Counted from the stretch's first letter, positions 8,273 through 17,560 are shown. The stretch: DNA of 64,000 nt from Shouchella tritolerans (GCF_025770735.1 NZ_JAODPB010000001.1:372001-436000); one strand, 5' to 3'. The notes: generated from the letters alone by a model not told the origin. Numbers and translations: made by a program.

Positions 8273-9139
8273 TTACCCTTTTGTCCCTGAAATCACGACA
8301 CCTTGGATAAAGTATTTTTGCGCCAAGAAGAACAAGACGAGCGGCGGTATGACGGCCATCACTGAGGCGGCCATCAAGAGCTGCCACGGTGTTGCTGCAT
8401 AAGCAGCGGTGAAATTGGCGAGCCCTAATGAAAGCGGATACAAATCTTGTGTGTTCAAATAAATGAGTGGTCCGATCAAGTCATTCCAGCGAAACATAAA
8501 TTCAAGAATAGCAGCAGTGGCCATTGCCGGAAACGACAGCGGCAAAATGATGCGGAAAAAAATCGTAAAATAGCCGCCGCCGTCGATAGTGACAGCCTCA
8601 TCTAGTTCTTTTGGCAACCCCATATAAAACTGGCGCAACAAAAAGATCAAAAAGGCGCTGCCAGCTAGCATGGGAACAGTTAATGGCAAGTAAGAGTCGA
8701 CCCAGCCAATTTTATTGAACAGCAAGTACTGTGGGATCATCGTCACTTGTGGCGGCAGCATCATCGTGCTCAGCACGATCGCAAATAAAAATGTTTTTCC
8801 TCTTGCGCGGAAGCGGGCAAAGCCAAAGGCAATGAAGGCAGAGAAGAACACAGTGCCGCAAACGGTGACGATTGTGTACCACGTTGTATTCCATAAATAG
8901 GTGCCAAAAGGGTGGTTTTGAAACACCTCGATGTAATTGCTCCAATTCCAGTTATTCGGCAGCAATGACAATGGCTCTGAAACAATTTGTTCTAGCGATT
9001 TCAGCGACGTAAACACCATCCATAATACGGGGAACAAAAAGAAAGCAAGGCCAAGGGCTAGTGCAGCGTAAGTGAAGACTTTACCGGCGGTGGATAGCTC
9101 CCCAGGCGCATAATTGGTTTTGCGAAAGATTCCTTTCAT
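8273..9139 (-). CDS. Sugar ABC transporter permease (MalG/AraQ type)
   Basis: 288 aa with six hydrophobic segments and a cytoplasmic start (MKGIFRKTNYAPG). The EAA loop, ELDEAVTIDGGGYFTIFFRI, followed by ILPLSFP, contacts the ATPase. Typical CUT1-family inner permease working with the permease just upstream (17-base gap) and the solute-binding lipoprotein. No ATPase is encoded nearby, as is usual for Bacillaceae CUT1 importers that share an MsmX-type ATPase (family knowledge). Substrate unknown, an oligosaccharide by class. SD GAAAGGAGG. Confidence 0.88.
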   Translation of the reverse strand: MKGIFRKTNYAPGELSTAGKVFTYAALALGLAFFLFPVLWMVFTSLKSLEQIVSEPLSLLPNNWNWSNYIEVFQNHPFGTYLWNTTWYTIVTVCGTVFFSAFIAFGFARFRARGKTFLFAIVLSTMMLPPQVTMIPQYLLFNKIGWVDSYLPLTVPMLAGSAFLIFLLRQFYMGLPKELDEAVTIDGGGYFTIFFRIILPLSFPAMATAAILEFMFRWNDLIGPLIYLNTQDLYPLSLGLANFTAAYAATPWQLLMAASVMAVIPPLVLFFLAQKYFIQGVVISGTKG

Positions 9140-9156
9140 CAGAAAGCCTCCTTTCC

Positions 9157-10095
9157 TTACTTGTCATATTCATAGTGGACCGATTTTCTTGACACATAGA
9201 GGGACAAGAACGTCAACGCGAAAATGATTAAAAACAAAATCCATGCTTGTGCAGACGCGTAGCCGATGCGATTTTGGAAAAAGGCGGTTTCAAACAGATA
9301 GTAGACGTAAAAGTAAGACATCCAGTCGGGGCCGCCATCAGTGATGACGTAAGCTTGAGTGAAAATTTGAAAGGAAGAAATGAGCGCGATGATGCCGTTA
9401 AAAAGAATCACAGGCGATATGAGCGGCACAGTGATATTGCGGAACCGCCGCCATGCTCCGGCACCATCAATGGCCGCCGCTTCGTACAATTCTTTTGGCA
9501 GCTGTTGAAGGCTCGCTAGAAAAATAATCATGGTACTGCCGACTGCTGTCAGCTGCATGAGTACGAAGGAAGGAATGACGGTATAAGGGTCGGTAAACCA
9601 GCCAGGCCCTTGAATGCCGAATAGTTCATAGAGAATGGAATTGACAATGCCAAATTGGGGGTTTAAAATCCACATCCATAAAAAAGCGACGGAGACGCCA
9701 GAAATAATCGAAGGGGCATAAAAAAATGTGCGGAAAAATGCTTGCCCCTTTATTTTCATGTTTAGAAGCATCGCCAGTCCCAGTCCGACAATCATTGTAA
9801 ATGGAATGGCGAGCGCTGCATAAGCGAATGTCACAAATAGCGATCGATAAAAGAGTGGGTCGGAAAAAAGGTTAATAAAGTTTTGCAAGCCGACAAAAGT
9901 GGCTGTGTCCATGATGGCATAATCGGTAAAACTAAAGTACAGCGATGCAAGAATGGGTCCGCCAATAAAAAGAAAAAAGCCGACGAGCCAAGGGGAAATA
10001 AACAGCCAAAAATACTTTTCTTCACGCCGTGCCCCAATCGATACAGTTTTGTTTGCTGACTTTGACAACGCTCTTGGATAGGTTGGTTGTGCCAC
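9157..10095 (-). CDS. Sugar ABC transporter permease (MalF/AraP type)
   Basis: 312 aa, six transmembrane segments after a cytoplasmic N-terminus of ~25 residues. EAA motif ELYEAAAIDGAGAWRRFRNI followed by TVPLISP. I chose GTG at 10095: AAGGAGGG lies 6 bases before it, while the ATG at 10101 is only one base from that site. Forms a heterodimer with the MalG-type permease downstream. Confidence 0.87.
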   Translation of the reverse strand: MAQPTYPRALSKSANKTVSIGARREEKYFWLFISPWLVGFFLFIGGPILASLYFSFTDYAIMDTATFVGLQNFINLFSDPLFYRSLFVTFAYAALAIPFTMIVGLGLAMLLNMKIKGQAFFRTFFYAPSIISGVSVAFLWMWILNPQFGIVNSILYELFGIQGPGWFTDPYTVIPSFVLMQLTAVGSTMIIFLASLQQLPKELYEAAAIDGAGAWRRFRNITVPLISPVILFNGIIALISSFQIFTQAYVITDGGPDWMSYFYVYYLFETAFFQNRIGYASAQAWILFLIIFALTFLSLYVSRKSVHYEYDK

Positions 10096-10107
10096 GATCA
10101 TCCCTCC

Positions 10108-11436
10108 TTAATAAGTTAGCGCCTTTAAGTTGTTCTGAAGCTCTTCAAGTCCTTCCTCTACGCCTTTGCGCCGGTCGTAAATAGCATTAACGGTCATGTT
10201 TTGGTGCTTCATGATAGGCGCAAAATTAGAAATTAAGTGGTTGTCTGTCGGGCGCCCATATTTGAGTGCGCCTTCATCTGCTTTGCGCAAATCATCCACT
10301 GAAATGCCTGTTCGCTCGGAAATCAGTTCATACCAAAGTTCTTTCAACTCGCTATGAGCGGGGCTTTCTAACGTCATTTCGACCATCCATTTGGCAGCTT
10401 TGTCTGGGTCCATTAAAAATTTGAGGAATTCCCATGCTTCCTCTGGATGCTTGCTGCCTTCGCCAATCGACCACGGATCGACGTAAAGGGGAATTTGCCG
10501 GTCTTCGTTCGTATAAGGATAAGCTGCAAGCCCCCAGTTTAAGTCAGTATTGGCGTATTGGCGTGTCCCCCAACCGCCTTTCATGACCATGCCGACGCGC
10601 CCGCTTAAAAATGGGTCACTTAGTTGCGCAAGCGCGGCCACCTCGCTTTGCGGCGGCATCACTTCGTGTGCGTTAATCAAATCGTACCGTGCTTGGATGG
10701 CTTCGTAATTGCGCGGGTTGGTTGTCACAGTCGGCTCGACTAGTTCTCCTGTTTCATAGGTTTCCTGAGCGAATAAGTCGCCGCCAAACATCCATGCATC
10801 CCGGTTAGGGGAATTGTCATTCAAAATCCCATAAACGCGCTGGGTCGGCGGCAGATCGTTGTTCGTAATCGCTTTTGCTGCTTCAATCATTGCGTCCCAG
10901 TCCCAGCTTTTATCTTCCCAATCGGTCGGCGGCGGTTCGATGCCAGCCGCATCAAACAAGTCCCGATTGTAGTAAAGAAAAGAGCCCATCGATAAGATCG
11001 GTAGCCCAAAAGTCCCTTCCTCTGTGCGGTAAATATCCAACAATGTTTCGTCAATGCCTTCTACCACTTCTGGATCTTGCTCGATATAAGGCGTTAAATC
11101 TTTTAAAGCACCTAGCTTATGGTAACCACCAAAGCCAGAATCAGCCCAGTTTGGCGACCAAACGTCTGGAACATTGCCGCCGGCAATCATTGTTTGCAGC
11201 TTTTGGTCAATTTCCCCTTGGGGAATCGTCTGCAGGCGGACTTTAATTCCAGGATGCTCTTTTTCAAACTCTTCAATGACTCGGTGCTCCCATTCAATTA
11301 AGTTTGGGTCGCTACGGACAAGCCATGTTAGTTCGACTTCGTTTGTTGTCACTGCCTCTTCATTCGCACAGCTTCCAGTGGCCAACAACGGCAGCAGCAG
11401 CGGCACAATAAGCAGCGGTTTAACCGATCTTTTCAT
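10108..11436 (-). CDS. Extracellular sugar-binding lipoprotein (solute-binding family 1)
   Basis: 442 aa. Signal peptide MKRSVKPLLIVPLLLPLLA followed by T-G-S-C, a lipobox with the anchoring Cys near residue 23. The mature part has the family 1 pattern: ITVRLQ-like IKVRLQTIPQGEID, DVWSPNWAD, YYNRDLFDAAGIEPPPTDWE (Trp-rich sugar cleft), GRVGMVMKGGW. It captures a carbohydrate outside the membrane and hands it to the two permeases. A near-perfect cre site lies 22 bases before the start, so catabolite repression by CcpA is expected. No sugar enzyme is adjacent, so the ligand is not predicted. Confidence 0.9.
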   Translation of the reverse strand: MKRSVKPLLIVPLLLPLLATGSCANEEAVTTNEVELTWLVRSDPNLIEWEHRVIEEFEKEHPGIKVRLQTIPQGEIDQKLQTMIAGGNVPDVWSPNWADSGFGGYHKLGALKDLTPYIEQDPEVVEGIDETLLDIYRTEEGTFGLPILSMGSFLYYNRDLFDAAGIEPPPTDWEDKSWDWDAMIEAAKAITNNDLPPTQRVYGILNDNSPNRDAWMFGGDLFAQETYETGELVEPTVTTNPRNYEAIQARYDLINAHEVMPPQSEVAALAQLSDPFLSGRVGMVMKGGWGTRQYANTDLNWGLAAYPYTNEDRQIPLYVDPWSIGEGSKHPEEAWEFLKFLMDPDKAAKWMVEMTLESPAHSELKELWYELISERTGISVDDLRKADEGALKYGRPTDNHLISNFAPIMKHQNMTVNAIYDRRKGVEEGLEELQNNLKALTY

Positions 11437-11457
11437 GAAAGTCCCTCCTTAGTAAAT

Positions 11458-11471
11458 TGTAAACGCTTACA
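11458..11471 (-). promoter_or_regulatory. CcpA (cre) site of the sugar ABC operon
   Basis: TGTAAACGCTTACA fits the cre consensus TGWAARCGYTWNCW at all 14 positions and is palindromic. It lies between the expected promoter and the binding-protein start on the - strand, a position typical of repression. Confidence 0.8.
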
Positions 11472-11707
11472 TTACTGTGTAAATGGTTCGCTTTCCTTTT
11501 GCTAAATCCTTCCTTGTTGCTACACAATCCTTAAACGGATGACTTCATTATTTATATGCGTCGAGGTTGTCTGTTGATGTTAAATAAACAAGTTCAGACA
11601 TCGTTTCGTTTGGCTGAATCGCTTTTTTGCTACGGGAATGAATGATATACTATTTTGAAACATCTGCGAATGCGAGGCTGCCGCCACAAATGAGGGAGTG
11701 AGAGCAA

Positions 11708-12433
11708 ATGCGTGGACAACACCTGCAATTTTATCCTTTAAGCGAAGAAGCGTTGACGGTATCGTTCGCCGCTGGCATTCGTGATACAACAAATGCGCGG
11801 ATTAGGCAGTTGATGAACGATTTGGACAAGCGTCGTTTTCCTGGCTATATTGAAGCAGTCCCAAGTTATACGGGAGTAACGGTATTTTTTGACCCTGCTC
11901 TTGTTGCTGGCGCAGCAATGAAGGGGAGCAGTATTTGTGAAAAAGTGGAATGTTTGCTAAGGGAACGGATTGATGCTTTAGGGGAAAGGGAACAAGCTTC
12001 AACTGGAAAAACGATTGCCATCCCAGTATGCTATGGCGGCGACTATGGGCCAGATTTAGCGGCGGTTGCCGCCTATAATCATTTGAGCGTAGAGGATGTC
12101 ATCAACAGGCATTGTGCTGGCGACTACCTCGTTTATATGATCGGATTTGCCCCTGGTTTTCCGTTTCTCGGCGGGATGGACCCGTCCATTTCCGCGCCAA
12201 GACGAAAACAGCCCCGAGCGGTGATTCCTGCTGGCGCGGTCGGAATTGCCGGTGGCCAGACTGGTGTCTACCCATTGGAAACGCCTGGCGGATGGCAGCT
12301 TATTGGCAGAACACCGCTTGTATTATTCGACACTGAGCGCAAGCAACCAAGCTTGCTTGCCCCAGGAGATCGCGTCCGGTTTGAGGCGATTTCAGCGGAA
12401 ACATATGAACACATGAAAGAGGCGGGACGATGA
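11708..12433 (+). CDS. pxpB: 5-oxoprolinase subunit PxpB (KipI family)
   Basis: 241 aa. N-terminal part (YPLSEEALTVSFA; NARIRQLMNDL) and the C-terminal carboxyltransferase-like domain with IGFAPGFPFLGGMD, PRAVIPAGAVGIAGGQTGVY and TPGGWQLIGRTP are diagnostic for KipI/PxpB. With PxpC and PxpA it hydrolyses 5-oxoproline (pyroglutamate) to glutamate using ATP; the B. subtilis homologue KipI was first described as an inhibitor of kinase A. Start preceded by GAGGGAGTGAG. It overlaps pxpC by ATGA. Confidence 0.93.
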   Translation: MRGQHLQFYPLSEEALTVSFAAGIRDTTNARIRQLMNDLDKRRFPGYIEAVPSYTGVTVFFDPALVAGAAMKGSSICEKVECLLRERIDALGEREQASTGKTIAIPVCYGGDYGPDLAAVAAYNHLSVEDVINRHCAGDYLVYMIGFAPGFPFLGGMDPSISAPRRKQPRAVIPAGAVGIAGGQTGVYPLETPGGWQLIGRTPLVLFDTERKQPSLLAPGDRVRFEAISAETYEHMKEAGR

Positions 12434-13455
12434 GCATTTCGATTTTAAAAGGGGGACTGTTGACGACGGTTCAAGATCTTGGCCGCAAAGGTTATCTCCA
12501 TCAAGGGGTGGTTGAAGGCGGGGCAATGGACAAGCTAGCTCTCCGCAGTGCCAATCTTGCAGTTGGAAATGAAGAAGGCGCGGCTTGCTTGGAAATGACA
12601 CTTCTCGGCCCTACGATGCTATTTAAACAAGCGAGTCTCATTTGTGTAGCGGGAAAAGGAATGACCCCCTACATGGAAGGGGAACCATACCCGTTGGGAG
12701 CGGCTATTTCTGTCTCTGCTGGCCAAGAGCTTACTTTTAAAACGGCCAGGCAAGGAGCAAGGGCTTATTTAGCGATCGCCGGTGGAATTGATGTACCTGC
12801 TGTTCTAGGAAGCCGGAGTACCTATTTACGCGCCAAGCTCGGTGGATTCGAAGGAAGGAAATTGGAAAAAGGCGATCTCCTCCCGGTTGGAAAGGTTGCC
12901 GAGCACCTTGCCCCTTTACTAAAGAAAGCAGATAAGCAAGGTTGTCCCCTTGTTTCGAATTGGCATGTGAATGGTTCATTGAGCGATTCTGCCTCTTTGA
13001 GCGAGACCGTTGTCCGGGCAATTCCTGGCAGCCATTTTTCAATGTTTACAAAAGAGAGCCAAACGAATGTGTTCGACATGTCCTTCACGATCCAAAACAA
13101 CTCCGACCGAATGGGCTATCGCCTTCAGGGAGAAGCGCCGCTCATACGTGAAACGAAGGAGGAGTTGTTGTCAGAAGCTGTCACGTTTGGGACCGTGCAA
13201 GTGCCACCTGATGGCGAGCCGATTGTATTAATGGCTGACCGGCAGTCAACAGGCGGTTATCCTCGCATGTTGCAAGTTGCTGCAGTAGATTTGCATAAGC
13301 TTGCGCAAATGCGGCCGGGGGATACATTTTCATTTAAGAAAATTTCTTTGGAAGAAGCGCAATATTTATATTTACAGCAGGAAATGGCGATGCAACAACG
13401 AAAGGTAGGCATTGCGCTAAAACGGGCAGAATGGCTTGCACAACGAAACCAGTGA
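12430..13455 (+). CDS. pxpC: 5-oxoprolinase subunit PxpC (KipA family)
   Basis: 341 aa carboxyltransferase-like protein: GLLTTVQDLGRKGYLHQGVV at the N-terminus, AMDKLALRSANLAVGNEEGA, a RAYLAIAGGIDVPAVLGSRS block, DRMGYRLQGEAP and the end PPDGEPIVLMADRQSTGGYP. These are the family signatures shared with urea amidolyase. Forms a complex with PxpB. Its start overlaps the pxpB stop, and its stop overlaps the GTG of a 42-codon ORF that links it to the transporter gene. Confidence 0.93.
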   Translation: MSISILKGGLLTTVQDLGRKGYLHQGVVEGGAMDKLALRSANLAVGNEEGAACLEMTLLGPTMLFKQASLICVAGKGMTPYMEGEPYPLGAAISVSAGQELTFKTARQGARAYLAIAGGIDVPAVLGSRSTYLRAKLGGFEGRKLEKGDLLPVGKVAEHLAPLLKKADKQGCPLVSNWHVNGSLSDSASLSETVVRAIPGSHFSMFTKESQTNVFDMSFTIQNNSDRMGYRLQGEAPLIRETKEELLSEAVTFGTVQVPPDGEPIVLMADRQSTGGYPRMLQVAAVDLHKLAQMRPGDTFSFKKISLEEAQYLYLQQEMAMQQRKVGIALKRAEWLAQRNQ

Positions 13456-13580
13456 ATGAAAAAACCAACGACGGCAAAACAGCGGCAGTGCCTCCTTTAG
13501 AAAGAGTGAGAAGCGTTGTAGGTTGGATCACTTTCATTTGGCAAGTCATCACCAATTTAAATGAAAGGCCCGGTGTTTAA
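13452..13580 (+). CDS. Candidate 42-aa small membrane-associated protein between pxpC and the NRAMP gene
   Basis: An unlisted small ORF: GTG at 13452 overlaps the pxpC stop (GTGA), and its TAA (13578-13580) directly abuts the ATG of the transporter gene. It encodes MNEKTNDGKTAAVPPLERVR followed by a hydrophobic, Trp-rich stretch SVVGWITFIWQVITNL and a polar end NERPGV. Both junctions look like translational coupling, and the transporter gene itself has only a weak, distant GAAAGG site, which would be explained if ribosomes come from this ORF. No separate SD for the GTG. Function unknown; perhaps an accessory subunit. It may also be fortuitous. Confidence 0.5.
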   Translation: MNEKTNDGKTAAVPPLERVRSVVGWITFIWQVITNLNERPGV

Positions 13581-14792
13581 ATGGAAAAACAACTATCTGA
13601 AAAGGAGCGCAGCCGGTTTTTGCGCGGCGCTATTTTCTTAATGGCTACTTCGGCGATCGGGCCCGCTTTTTTAACGCAGACCGCAAGCTTCACGGAAACA
13701 TACCTTGCTAGTTTTGCATTTGCGATTTTATTATCGTTTCTTATTGACATCGGTGTGCAAATGAATATTTGGCGCGTGATTTCCGTTTCAGGCAAGCGTG
13801 GACAAGAAATAGCGAACAAATTGTTGCCTGGGCTTGGTTATGTCATTGCCGGTTTAATTTTGTTCGGTGGTTTTGCCTTTAATATTGCCAACATTGGTGG
13901 TGCCGCCTTAGGGCTAAATGTCCTTTTTAACATGCCTTTAAATGTAGGCGGCCTCATTGCCGCGGCATTAACAATCGGGCTATTTTTAGTTAAGCGCTTT
14001 GGTCCGATTATGGACCGTATCATGCAAATATGTGGTGTAGTGATGCTTGCCATGGTTGGTTTTGTTATGGTGCGGACAAGCCCTCCTTATCAAGAGGCGC
14101 TTATAAAGGCATTTGTACCCGATGACGCTTTGGCGCTGCTATTGCCAATTGTGACGATTGTTGGTGGAACGGTCGGAGGTTATATTTCTTTTGCTGGCGG
14201 GCACCGCCTTATCGATGCCGGAATCACCGGAAAAGAAAACGTCCACTTTGTCGGAAGGGCAGCATCGCTTGGAATTGTCACTACCATCATGATGCGCACA
14301 TTTTTGTTTCTCGCAGTGCTAGGCGTTGTGTCTGCAGGGTTTAGCCTCGATGCAAGCAATCCAGCGGCAACAGCGTTTTTGGTCATTCTAGGCGACATGG
14401 GCTATTATATGTTCGGGCTTGTTCTGTTTGTTGCTGCCATTAGTTCTGTCATTGGCTGTGCGTACACAAGCATTTCATTTTTACGTTCATTCCATCCACT
14501 TTTCTCTAAATATAATAGCGTGTTTATTGCCGGATTTATTGCAATCTCGGCAAGCATTTTTTTAATAATCGGCGAGCCGGTAACGCTGTTGATCGTAGCT
14601 GGCGCCTTAAATGGACTGATTTTGCCAATCGTATTGACGACGATCTTAATTGCCTCGCGCAAAAAAGAAATTGTCGGCGACTATCATCATCCAACGCCAT
14701 TATTGGTTTTTGGCGCGGTTACTGTACTCGTTACATTGGTTGCAGGGTACATCGCATTAGAAGGCATCGCTACGTTATGGACTAGCTCATAA
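13581..14792 (+). CDS. ycsG: NRAMP-superfamily transporter (YcsG type)
   Basis: 403 aa, about eleven transmembrane helices. Begins with a cytoplasmic [19 protein letters not shown], then [20 protein letters not shown], equivalent to the NRAMP helix-1 ion-binding region but lacking the DPGN motif of metal transporters. Members of this branch are found inside pyroglutamate operons (ycsG in the B. subtilis kip region) and probably import the substrate or a related compound rather than manganese; that is inference from context. Sits between pxpC and pxpA, 10 bases before pxpA. Confidence 0.85.
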   Translation: MEKQLSEKERSRFLRGAIFLMATSAIGPAFLTQTASFTETYLASFAFAILLSFLIDIGVQMNIWRVISVSGKRGQEIANKLLPGLGYVIAGLILFGGFAFNIANIGGAALGLNVLFNMPLNVGGLIAAALTIGLFLVKRFGPIMDRIMQICGVVMLAMVGFVMVRTSPPYQEALIKAFVPDDALALLLPIVTIVGGTVGGYISFAGGHRLIDAGITGKENVHFVGRAASLGIVTTIMMRTFLFLAVLGVVSAGFSLDASNPAATAFLVILGDMGYYMFGLVLFVAAISSVIGCAYTSISFLRSFHPLFSKYNSVFIAGFIAISASIFLIIGEPVTLLIVAGALNGLILPIVLTTILIASRKKEIVGDYHHPTPLLVFGAVTVLVTLVAGYIALEGIATLWTSS

Positions 14793-14802
14793 GGAGGAGA
14801 CA

Positions 14803-15567
14803 TTGATGAATGCCATTGATCTAAATAGCGACGTAGGCGAAAGTTACGGCGCCTACACGATAGGGAACGACGAAGAAATCATGCCTTACATTTCATCAGC
14901 CAACATTGCTTGCGGATTTCACGCAGGCGATGCCCATGTGATGAGGGAAACGGTTGCACGTGCATTGGAACATGGTGTCGCGATTGGCGCACACCCGGGC
15001 CTTCCTGACATTGGCGGTTTTGGGCGTAGAAAAATCGACATTTCCCCACAAGAAGGGTATGAACTGGTCGTGTACCAGATTGGCGCTTTATGGGCGATTG
15101 CGAAAGCGCAAGGAGGCAAGCTCCATCATGTCAAACCACATGGCGCCTTATACAATATGGCTGCAGCTGACCAGGCACTAGCTGAGGCAATCGCCAACGC
15201 CGTTTACGATGTTGACCCAGATTTGGTCTTTTATGGCCTTGCGGGAAGCGCCCTTATTGCTGCTGGGGAAAAAACCGGGCTGAAAACAGCTAGCGAAGTA
15301 TTTGCTGATCGTACGTACCAAGCAGATGGCAGCCTAACATCAAGACGTGACCCTAACGCTCTAATAACCGATCCAAAAGAAGCGTCTGCACAAGTGCTAC
15401 GGATGATACAGGAAGGGAAAGTCCGGACACAGCAAGGCACCGATGTAGAGATTGACGCACAAACCGTTTGCATTCACGGCGATGGCGCCCATGCGGTCGC
15501 ATTTGCCGAGCAGCTTAAAGGAGAGCTTAAACGCCATGGCATTGCCGTCAAAGCAGGAAACAGCTAA
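14803..15567 (+). CDS. pxpA: 5-oxoprolinase subunit PxpA (LamB/YcsF family)
   Basis: 254 aa, full length. Signatures: [54 protein letters not shown] and the end [11 protein letters not shown]. It is the third component of ATP-dependent 5-oxoprolinase, thought to carry the polysaccharide-deacetylase-like fold that acts on the lactam. SD AAGGAGGAG. Last gene of the operon; a hairpin lies 70 bases downstream. Confidence 0.94.
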   Translation: MMNAIDLNSDVGESYGAYTIGNDEEIMPYISSANIACGFHAGDAHVMRETVARALEHGVAIGAHPGLPDIGGFGRRKIDISPQEGYELVVYQIGALWAIAKAQGGKLHHVKPHGALYNMAAADQALAEAIANAVYDVDPDLVFYGLAGSALIAAGEKTGLKTASEVFADRTYQADGSLTSRRDPNALITDPKEASAQVLRMIQEGKVRTQQGTDVEIDAQTVCIHGDGAHAVAFAEQLKGELKRHGIAVKAGNS

Positions 15568-15636
15568 CGGCGCGAACAGAGTAACATGAAGAGAAAGGCA
15601 TGCCACCGGAAAGGCTGCTTTAAAAACGAGCTACAA

Positions 15637-15667
15637 GGAGTTGGAAGAGAAACATTTCTCCAACTCC
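15637..15667 (+). terminator. Hairpin after the pxp operon
   Basis: GGAGTTGGA (15637-15645) pairs with TCCAACTCC (15659-15667). There is no T-run after it, so it may be a processing or weak termination site. Confidence 0.45.
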
Positions 15668-15711
15668 ACAGTCAGTCAATGAAAATTTCACAGCGCCTGC
15701 AACAACTCCTA

Positions 15712-16051
15712 TCAGTGATTCTTCACCTCAAACCTAACACCAAGCGCAAAGCCTCCACTTACATCGACCATTAAATTCTCCCCAGAGCCGACTACTTCAA
15801 GGACAGCTTCAATCCGTTTAAATTCATCCATTGTGCCGTCGCCATATGGATCTGCTAGCAGATGATAAACAGGGACATTTTCGAATTTAGCTACCCCGTC
15901 TCGCCGTATCTAGTGTGACCATGTCCGCCGTTCGTTCATCATGCTCCCTTAGCTTTGCGTTTTTCATTCGGACGGCATCGATTTTCTCAGGGGATAAATG
16001 GGTGCCGTCGTAAGCATTGTCCGTTTTTTCAACGATCTTTCTGAATAAAGG
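15712..16051 (-). pseudogene. Frameshifted, 5'-truncated remnant of an unidentified gene
   Basis: Two - strand frames join near 15900. The first (from 16051) reads RKIVEKTDNAYDGTHLSPEK ... EHDERTADMVTLDTARRG; the second (to the stop at 15712) reads VAKFENVPVYHLLADPYGDG ... GENLMVDVSGGFALGVRFEV. Both look like genuine protein of one family, but each frame is interrupted at the join, and no start codon or ribosome site precedes the first. I do not recognise the family. Fills most of the gap between pxpA and the next gene. Confidence 0.5.
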
Positions 16052-16065
16052 TTAAGAAAATACGC

Positions 16066-16095
16066 TTGTGTTTACCGAGAATGTTCGAGTATACT
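16066..16095 (+). promoter_or_regulatory. Candidate promoter of the 86-aa gene
   Basis: TTGTGT (16066-16071), 18-base spacer, TATACT (16090-16095), 42 bases before the start. Confidence 0.4.
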
Positions 16096-16136
16096 TAACA
16101 ACAAAGCGTAATGATTACGATTTGCGGAGGTGGAAG

Positions 16137-16397
16137 ATGGTGAAACCATTATCCTATAGAAGCCAAGTGAAGAGCTTTCTAGATAAGCATATACAGGAAC
16201 AAAGGCGTTACAGATTTGTCGTTGATGATTGCTTACATTTGATCGATAGTACCTTTATCATCAATGAAATCATCGATGCCTCCGATGATGAAATCGATAT
16301 TCTTCATGAGGTATTTGAGCAGCTGGAACCTAACGAAGAATCTATCCATGATTATCTGGAATACATGGCTCAGCTTTATGTCAAAACAAATCGTTAA
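16137..16397 (+). CDS. Small acidic protein, 86 aa, unknown
   Basis: Starts at ATG 16137 with a perfect GGAGGTG 5 bases upstream; the in-frame ATG at 16068 lies in the promoter. Basic first third (KPLSYRSQVKSFLDKHIQEQ) followed by an acidic, helical remainder (DASDDEIDILHEVFEQLEPN; SIHDYLEYMAQLYVK). No motif recognised. 44 bases upstream of the FAD oxidoreductase on the same strand, so probably one transcript. Confidence 0.7.
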   Translation: MVKPLSYRSQVKSFLDKHIQEQRRYRFVVDDCLHLIDSTFIINEIIDASDDEIDILHEVFEQLEPNEESIHDYLEYMAQLYVKTNR

Positions 16398-16441
16398 GTT
16401 GCATTTTGCGAATGAAGGTAAAAAGCACTTTGGAGGGAATT

Positions 16442-17560
16442 ATGGTTCAACATAAACGAATCATTATTGTAGGCGCTGGACCGTCAGGAATTGGCCTAGG
16501 GATTTTATTAGAAAAATTAGGTTTTGACTCGTATGTCATTTTGGAGGCTGATGTCATCGGTTCATCTTTTCTCCATTGGCCAACCGAGATGAAACTCATT
16601 ACGCCTTCTTTTACAGGCCAGGGGTTTGGTGCGCTCGATTTAAATGCGATTACCCCTGGAACGTCTCCTGCTTATTCGTTTCGAAAAGAGCATCTGACAG
16701 GCGAAGAGTACAGTGATTATTTGAACTTACTGGCCGATCATTTTCACTTAAAGGTGGAAGAAGAACAGGCTGTTTCGAATGTGACGAAAGCCAATGGCAT
16801 ATTTACGTTGCAAACTTCACAAGGCACATGGACGTGTGATGCGTTAATTTGGGCAACGGGTGAATTCCATTTCCCGAACACAGACGGCATAAAAGGGGCC
16901 GAATACGGGCTAAGGAATGGTTCTATTGATTCTTATAAGCAATTAGAAAGAGGAAATCGTATTGTGATTGGCGGTGGCGAAAGTGGTATGGATGCCGCCT
17001 ATCATTTATCACAGTATGGCAGCCAGGTAACGGTTTTGTTAGCAGGACGTTTAAAGGACTTTGCTGCCGATCCGAGCAGGACCATTTCTCCTTATACATT
17101 TGAGCGGATACAGCAAGCAGTAGGCCAAGGGAGCGTTAAATTTGTAGAGAATGTAAAAGTCACAAAGATCGAACAGCAAGGTGCCCAATATGAGGTTTAT
17201 CTGCAAGATGGGCAAGTTATCTCCACATCGCTGCAACCAATCCTTGCGACGGGCTTTCATTCAGGCGCCAAGCAAATGGAAGCGTTCTTTGAATGGAAAG
17301 AAAATGGGAAGCCCCAATTAAGTGAGGAAGCAGATGAATCAACACTTGTTAACAATCTGTTTGTAGCGGGGCCAAGCGTCGAACACGACTCCGCTGTTTT
17401 TTGCTTTATTTATAAATTTAGAGCAAGATTTGCTGTGATAATCAAACATTTGCTAACCAAGTGGGGAGAGCAAATAGACGACGATGTGATGTCCGAGTAC
17501 AGAGACAATCAAATGCTGCTTGAAGATTTATCTTGTTGTGAGGTTGATTGTGAGTGCTAA
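16442..17560 (+). CDS. FAD/NAD(P)-dependent oxidoreductase (CzcO-like) with Cys-rich tail
   Basis: 372 aa from ATG 16442, chosen because GGAGGG lies 7 bases before it (the ATG at 16406 has none). N-terminal FAD motif IIIVGAGPSGIGLG, then SSFLHWPTEMKLITPSF as in flavin monooxygenase-like CzcO proteins; ATG motif LIWATGEFHFP; second nucleotide motif IVIGGGESGMDAAYHLSQYG; ILATGFHSG and VAGPSVEHD. The last residues are S-C-C-E-V-D-C-E-C, an uncommon cluster that could bind metal or act as a redox relay. Followed tail-to-tail (4-base overlap) by a MerR gene. Role probably in redox or metal/thiol stress; substrate unknown. Confidence 0.78.
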   Translation: MVQHKRIIIVGAGPSGIGLGILLEKLGFDSYVILEADVIGSSFLHWPTEMKLITPSFTGQGFGALDLNAITPGTSPAYSFRKEHLTGEEYSDYLNLLADHFHLKVEEEQAVSNVTKANGIFTLQTSQGTWTCDALIWATGEFHFPNTDGIKGAEYGLRNGSIDSYKQLERGNRIVIGGGESGMDAAYHLSQYGSQVTVLLAGRLKDFAADPSRTISPYTFERIQQAVGQGSVKFVENVKVTKIEQQGAQYEVYLQDGQVISTSLQPILATGFHSGAKQMEAFFEWKENGKPQLSEEADESTLVNNLFVAGPSVEHDSAVFCFIYKFRARFAVIIKHLLTKWGEQIDDDVMSEYRDNQMLLEDLSCCEVDCEC

